A stretch of 9,913 nucleotides of DNA from the NCBI GenBank assembly GCA_021205375.1, contig JAJPXR010000020.1, forward strand, positions 1 to 9,913. Reading direction: 5' to 3'. Position 1 is the stretch's first letter; each line of letters starts with the position of its first letter. The notes under the pieces were generated by a model, which saw only the letters and a list, made by a program, of their open reading frames with translations, was not told the DNA's origin and did not search any database. A program made the position numbers and the translations under genes. Shown here piece by piece: positions 7,207 through 9,913 of this stretch. Source of the stretch: Clostridiales bacterium (lineage in GTDB: Bacteria > Bacillota > Clostridia > Oscillospirales > Oscillospiraceae).

Positions 7207-9678
7207 ATGTCGCTCTTTACCGCCGCAGTCTCTACAGCGCAGGATTTTTTCGGGGAGAAGTTGATAGAAAAGGCAACCAACACGGCTGCGGCAGCCATGG
7301 ACCGCCAAAAATTAAAGGAGCGGGTGCAGGACCTGGCGGAGCGGTATCGGCCGCAGTTCGAGGCCGTGTCTCTGAAAGAAGAGTTTGACTTTGAAGGCTT
7401 AAACGCCTTTTTGCAGGAGAATCTTTTTCCGCGGGTCGCCGCCTGCTTCAACGCCCCTGGCCACGACCAGCAGGAAGCGGCCAAACGCTTGCTGTATGCC
7501 TCCGCCTGTGACCGAGCGGGGGCGAACACCCAGGCGAAAAAGGACGCCGTCCGGCACTACCTGGAGCTGTTTCTCGAAGTCGTAGAGAACTACTTTTTGG
7601 AGCAGGTGGACGGGCAAACGTGGTTCCTGTGCGGCAGAGCCGTGGAAGAAGTGACGCAGACGGTCAACGCCTATTTGCAGCAGCAAACCGCCCAAATCAC
7701 CGAGGTCATCGAGCGTCACGATTCCTTCGCTGAATACATCGACACTCGTCAGCCCGCCGAGAATAGCGACAACCCGTTTCACTACCGGAACGCTGACCTG
7801 CGTTTTTATGGTCGGGAACAGGAAATAGAGAAACTGAACGCCTTTTTGAACCGAAGTGAGCAGGTGTTGTGGATGGCCGTTGTTGGCGACGGTGGCGTGG
7901 GTAAGAGCAAACTGCTCTACCACTTTTGCGAGGAGATCGAACGTCGGTCAGACTGGAAAACCGTCTGGTTTATCAAAGACGACTGCGAACAGGTCAACAC
8001 CTACAAAAAATGGGATTATCCCAAACGACTGCTGGTGGTGGCAGACTATGCGGGGGAAATGGCGGAGCAGTTGGGCGACTGGTTGAGAAAACTGAAAAGA
8101 GTTACGCCTTTGCACTGGCCGAAATGCTTGCGGCTCATCCTGCTGGAACGGGAAACTCCGGGCGGGACGGTGACCCCTTTCTGGTCTCAGGCTTTCACCA
8201 GCAGAAGGACGCGGCAGTGCGAGGCGGTGCAGTACTTTCAGGCCAAGCCGTCCCACATAGAGTTGCGTGGCTTGAGAAACGATGCGCTGGAGGGCATGGT
8301 AAAAGATTATGCCCTCAGCATCGGAAAAGCAGAGAAGTTGACAGACGACAAATTGACGCTTGTGCTTGAAAAGGCCCGTGAGATCGACCAAAGCAACCCA
8401 GTTCCCCGTCCCCTGATTACGCTGTTCATTGCGGACGCCATACTGAAGGAAAAAGAACCCCAACAGTGGGACCTCACGGCGCTGGAGAAGTATATTATCA
8501 ACCGCTATCGTGAGCACTGGAAGTATTCTGTCTGCAAGTGCATAGAAAAAGGCAAAAAAAAACGCAAAAAACTGTATAACGCGCTGCAACAGGTGCTGGT
8601 GTACGCCACGGCGGTGGGTGGCTGGGATCTGACGGAGTTGCCCCGCCCGCTGGAGATTGCTTCCCAAAGGCTGTTGGACTCCGGATGGAAGGTATTAGAG
8701 CCACTGGTCTGTGCAGTGAATGAAAATACCACCGTCCAGAAGTGGCTGGCCCCTTTAGAGCCGGATCTGGTCGGCGAGTGCTATGTGCTGGACTATTTGA
8801 ATAATCTGTACCATAACAGCCAATATTGTGGCGAAGCCACGCTGACGGGGTGGGTGCAACTGCTCTGGAAACAGGAATGGAACTTTGCCGTGTTTCTTGA
8901 CCGCTGTATTCATAACTACTGCAACGAGGAACGGTTCCAGGCGCTGTTTCAGAATGGGATGGAGGTGTTTCAGCCGAAGGCGAAGGATGAAGAGTGTTCC
9001 TTTGCTGTTTCCCTCTTTGCAATGCTGCTGACCGACCTAACCGCCTTGCAGCCTTTGGAGGAACAGGAACGTACCGTTGGCAGGCTGGGAGAGCTGTTGA
9101 AGCAGTGTTCCGAATCTGACAGGATCGCTCTAGCTGATAGGATTGCTCTCGAATATGCCAAGGGCCTGTACAATCTTTCTGTGAGACAACCTCGTGAAAT
9201 GAAAAAACAGACTATAAACAAATTGATGACCTTGGTGCAGTCCCATGATTCTGACGAAATTGCCCTTCAATGTGCAAAGGGCCTGGCCATCCTTATTTAC
9301 GACCAGGTTTACAACCTAGCTCCAAAAGACGCTGAGCAGACTTTCCGCGATCTAGAGACGTTGAAGAACGAACATTCCAATTCTACCGAAATTGCTATCC
9401 AATATGAATTGGTCCTGGTTGACCTTTCCTTAAAAGATCCACCGAAGAGTACAGCGAAGGCCATCGCCAGTTTGGAGGAACTGACGGAACGATATTCCAC
9501 TCCTGATGGGAGCGACTGCCAATATGACTTGGACATATTCAGCCTTTTAAAAATACAACCCCAGAAAGAGAAGGTAAAAACTGTAGACAATCTGGAAGTG
9601 TTTACGAAGAAGCTTTCCAAGTCTGACAAGTTTTCTTTCATATCTTCCAAAGGGCTATCCGACCTTTCAAACAAGTGA
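7207..9678 (+). CDS. STAND/NACHT-like P-loop ATPase with C-terminal TPR-like repeats, candidate immune sensor
   Basis: This is a multidomain 823-residue protein of a signal-transduction ATPase type. Residues 1 to about 205 are mostly helical with no recognised enzymatic motif. FYGREQEIEKLNAFL then precedes the nucleotide-binding module, as in many STAND proteins. Walker A is GDGGVGKS at 227-234. The Walker B strand LLVVADYAGEM places the aspartate at 280, with the next acid four residues later instead of the usual NACHT spacing. LRLILLERE (R309, R316) fits a sensor-1 arginine strand. Residues about 390-500 may be a winged helix and include a lysine-rich stretch (GKKKRKK). From 594 on there are five TPR-like repeats and part of a sixth. 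There is no signal peptide or membrane helix, so it should be cytoplasmic. The ATG at 7207 is set by AAAGGAGG 7 bases upstream. By architecture it resembles Avs and bacterial NACHT antiphage sensors, but no nuclease or other effector is recognised; a regulatory role is the alternative. Confidence 0.85.
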   Translation: MSLFTAAVSTAQDFFGEKLIEKATNTAAAAMDRQKLKERVQDLAERYRPQFEAVSLKEEFDFEGLNAFLQENLFPRVAACFNAPGHDQQEAAKRLLYASACDRAGANTQAKKDAVRHYLELFLEVVENYFLEQVDGQTWFLCGRAVEEVTQTVNAYLQQQTAQITEVIERHDSFAEYIDTRQPAENSDNPFHYRNADLRFYGREQEIEKLNAFLNRSEQVLWMAVVGDGGVGKSKLLYHFCEEIERRSDWKTVWFIKDDCEQVNTYKKWDYPKRLLVVADYAGEMAEQLGDWLRKLKRVTPLHWPKCLRLILLERETPGGTVTPFWSQAFTSRRTRQCEAVQYFQAKPSHIELRGLRNDALEGMVKDYALSIGKAEKLTDDKLTLVLEKAREIDQSNPVPRPLITLFIADAILKEKEPQQWDLTALEKYIINRYREHWKYSVCKCIEKGKKKRKKLYNALQQVLVYATAVGGWDLTELPRPLEIASQRLLDSGWKVLEPLVCAVNENTTVQKWLAPLEPDLVGECYVLDYLNNLYHNSQYCGEATLTGWVQLLWKQEWNFAVFLDRCIHNYCNEERFQALFQNGMEVFQPKAKDEECSFAVSLFAMLLTDLTALQPLEEQERTVGRLGELLKQCSESDRIALADRIALEYAKGLYNLSVRQPREMKKQTINKLMTLVQSHDSDEIALQCAKGLAILIYDQVYNLAPKDAEQTFRDLETLKNEHSNSTEIAIQYELVLVDLSLKDPPKSTAKAIASLEELTERYSTPDGSDCQYDLDIFSLLKIQPQKEKVKTVDNLEVFTKKLSKSDKFSFISSKGLSDLSNK
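8986..9675 (+). repeat. Degenerate TPR-like repeat array encoded within the STAND gene
   Basis: Repeat starts fall near residues 594, 637, 679, 723, 763 and 804, a period of 40-44. Shared features are a serine/acidic turn, then a helix of the form E-I-A-x-x-Y-A-K-G-L (for example RIALEYAKGL and EIALQCAKGL), LS or LT, often QP, then a second helix ending in LEEL or similar. The sixth copy stops after KGLSDLSNK. In STAND proteins such arrays are the ligand-sensing part. From the second copy on, the DNA is much poorer in GC than the rest of the gene. Confidence 0.75.
9118..9153 (+). repeat. 18-base tandem duplication inside the second repeat
   Basis: Bases 9118-9135 and 9136-9153 match at 13 of 18 positions and encode DRIALA followed by DRIALE. 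The other repeats of the array have only one such unit, so this adds six residues to one helix. Confidence 0.6.
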
Positions 9679-9800
9679 CTTGCAGAAAATATATAGGCAG
9701 CCTGAAGAAGTCGTCTGGGTAGTATCCCACTTCCGCCGAAATCGCTGACCTATACGCCGAGGCGCTGGACGGCCTGAACAACAGACCACCCCAAGAATAA
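9679..9800 (+). pseudogene. Decayed remnant of a further repeat beyond the STAND stop codon
   Basis: Read from 9723, in a different frame from the gene, the DNA encodes YPTSAEIADLYAEALDG and then stops at 9798-9800. This closely follows the repeat consensus (compare HSNSTEIAIQYELVLVDLS and SDEIALQCAKGL). In the third frame, 9695-9712 encodes RQPEEV, like RQPREM of the second repeat. The gene's own frame ends at TGA 9676-9678. The stretch therefore looks like leftover repeat coding sequence scrambled by at least two frame changes and an internal loss. It has no start codon or ribosome binding site of its own. Confidence 0.6.
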
Positions 9801-9815
9801 CCCCACCCCCATCAA

Positions 9816-9848
9816 AAAGCCCTGTCCCCAAGCAAGGGACAGGGCTTT
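9816..9848 (+). terminator. Rho-independent terminator after the STAND gene
   Basis: A perfect 13-bp stem (9816-9828 with 9836-9848) encloses a 7-base loop. The right arm ends in only three T's followed by CATCC, while the left side has five A's, so termination could also serve the opposite strand. It lies 138 bases after the STAND stop codon and just after the remnant's stop at 9800, where the original longer gene would have ended. Confidence 0.8.
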
Positions 9849-9879
9849 CATCCTGCTATTTTAGGTTCTATAATAAATG

Positions 9880-9908
9880 TTGGGGTCAGGTAAAGCACCT
9901 GGCCCCAA
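9880..9908. repeat. Hairpin of unknown role at the right edge
   Basis: TTGGGGTCAGGT (9880-9891) and ACCTGGCCCCAA (9897-9908) form a 12-bp stem with one G-T mismatch around a 5-base loop. On the minus strand it is followed by AACATTTATT, which is not a strong T tract. It could be a second terminator for a gene beyond the window or the end of a mobile element. The window stops too soon to tell. Confidence 0.55.
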
Positions 9909-9913
9909 ATTCA

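Noticed and set aside
9869..9874. TATAAT as a promoter for a gene to the right
   Set aside because: The bases 17 upstream do not resemble a -35, and no start codon with a ribosome binding site follows before the window ends.
1..9913. CRISPR arrays, tRNA, rRNA or riboswitches
   Set aside because: No regularly spaced repeats, cloverleaf patterns or conserved aptamer sequence were seen on either strand when read by eye.

Overview
The window looks like a piece of chromosome from a GC-rich member of the Clostridia, probably a gut Oscillospiraceae-type organism. This is inferred from three things: high-GC coding sequence with strong AAGGAGG-type ribosome binding sites, promoters of the sigma-A type, and a ClpE-like ATPase with a zinc finger of the Firmicutes ClpE/McsA type. 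No rRNA, tRNA, CRISPR array or transposase gene was seen.

Layout, left to right. Bases 1-701 (minus) hold the N-terminal three quarters of an EamA/DMT-family membrane transporter, cut by the window edge. It is divergent from recG (857-2947, plus), a complete RecG branched-DNA helicase with its own likely promoter. Next on the plus strand is a complete two-domain Clp/Hsp100 ATPase (3102-5651). It has a ClpE/McsA-type zinc finger instead of Clp N repeats, an unusually long middle domain, and a ClpP-docking VGF loop. A perfect 15-bp hairpin (5669-5707), with A and T tracts on either side, ends this gene and also the convergent AraC-type regulator (5724-6635, minus). The regulator's promoter region carries a palindromic candidate operator. 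These genes are ordinary housekeeping, stress and regulatory genes, and each appears to be its own transcription unit.

The right third is accessory in character. A 59-residue protein (6809-6988, minus) is divergent from a large single-gene unit (7207-9678, plus) with a perfect TATAAT box. That gene encodes an 823-residue STAND/NACHT-like P-loop ATPase: a helical N-terminal region, a Walker A and Walker B module, a probable winged-helix region, and a C-terminal array of degenerate TPR-like repeats of about 40-44 residues. The repeat region from about 9115 drops to roughly 37-38 % GC in the lines counted by eye, against about 68 % in one line of the N-terminal part. Past its stop codon lies a GC-rich relic of one more repeat in another frame. 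The C terminus therefore looks like a recombined, truncated sensor array. By domain order the protein resembles prokaryotic STAND immune sensors (Avs and bacterial NACHT proteins), but no known effector domain was recognised. It is the best candidate here for an undescribed system, and its defence role is inference only. The window ends with a strong terminator hairpin and a second hairpin of unknown role.
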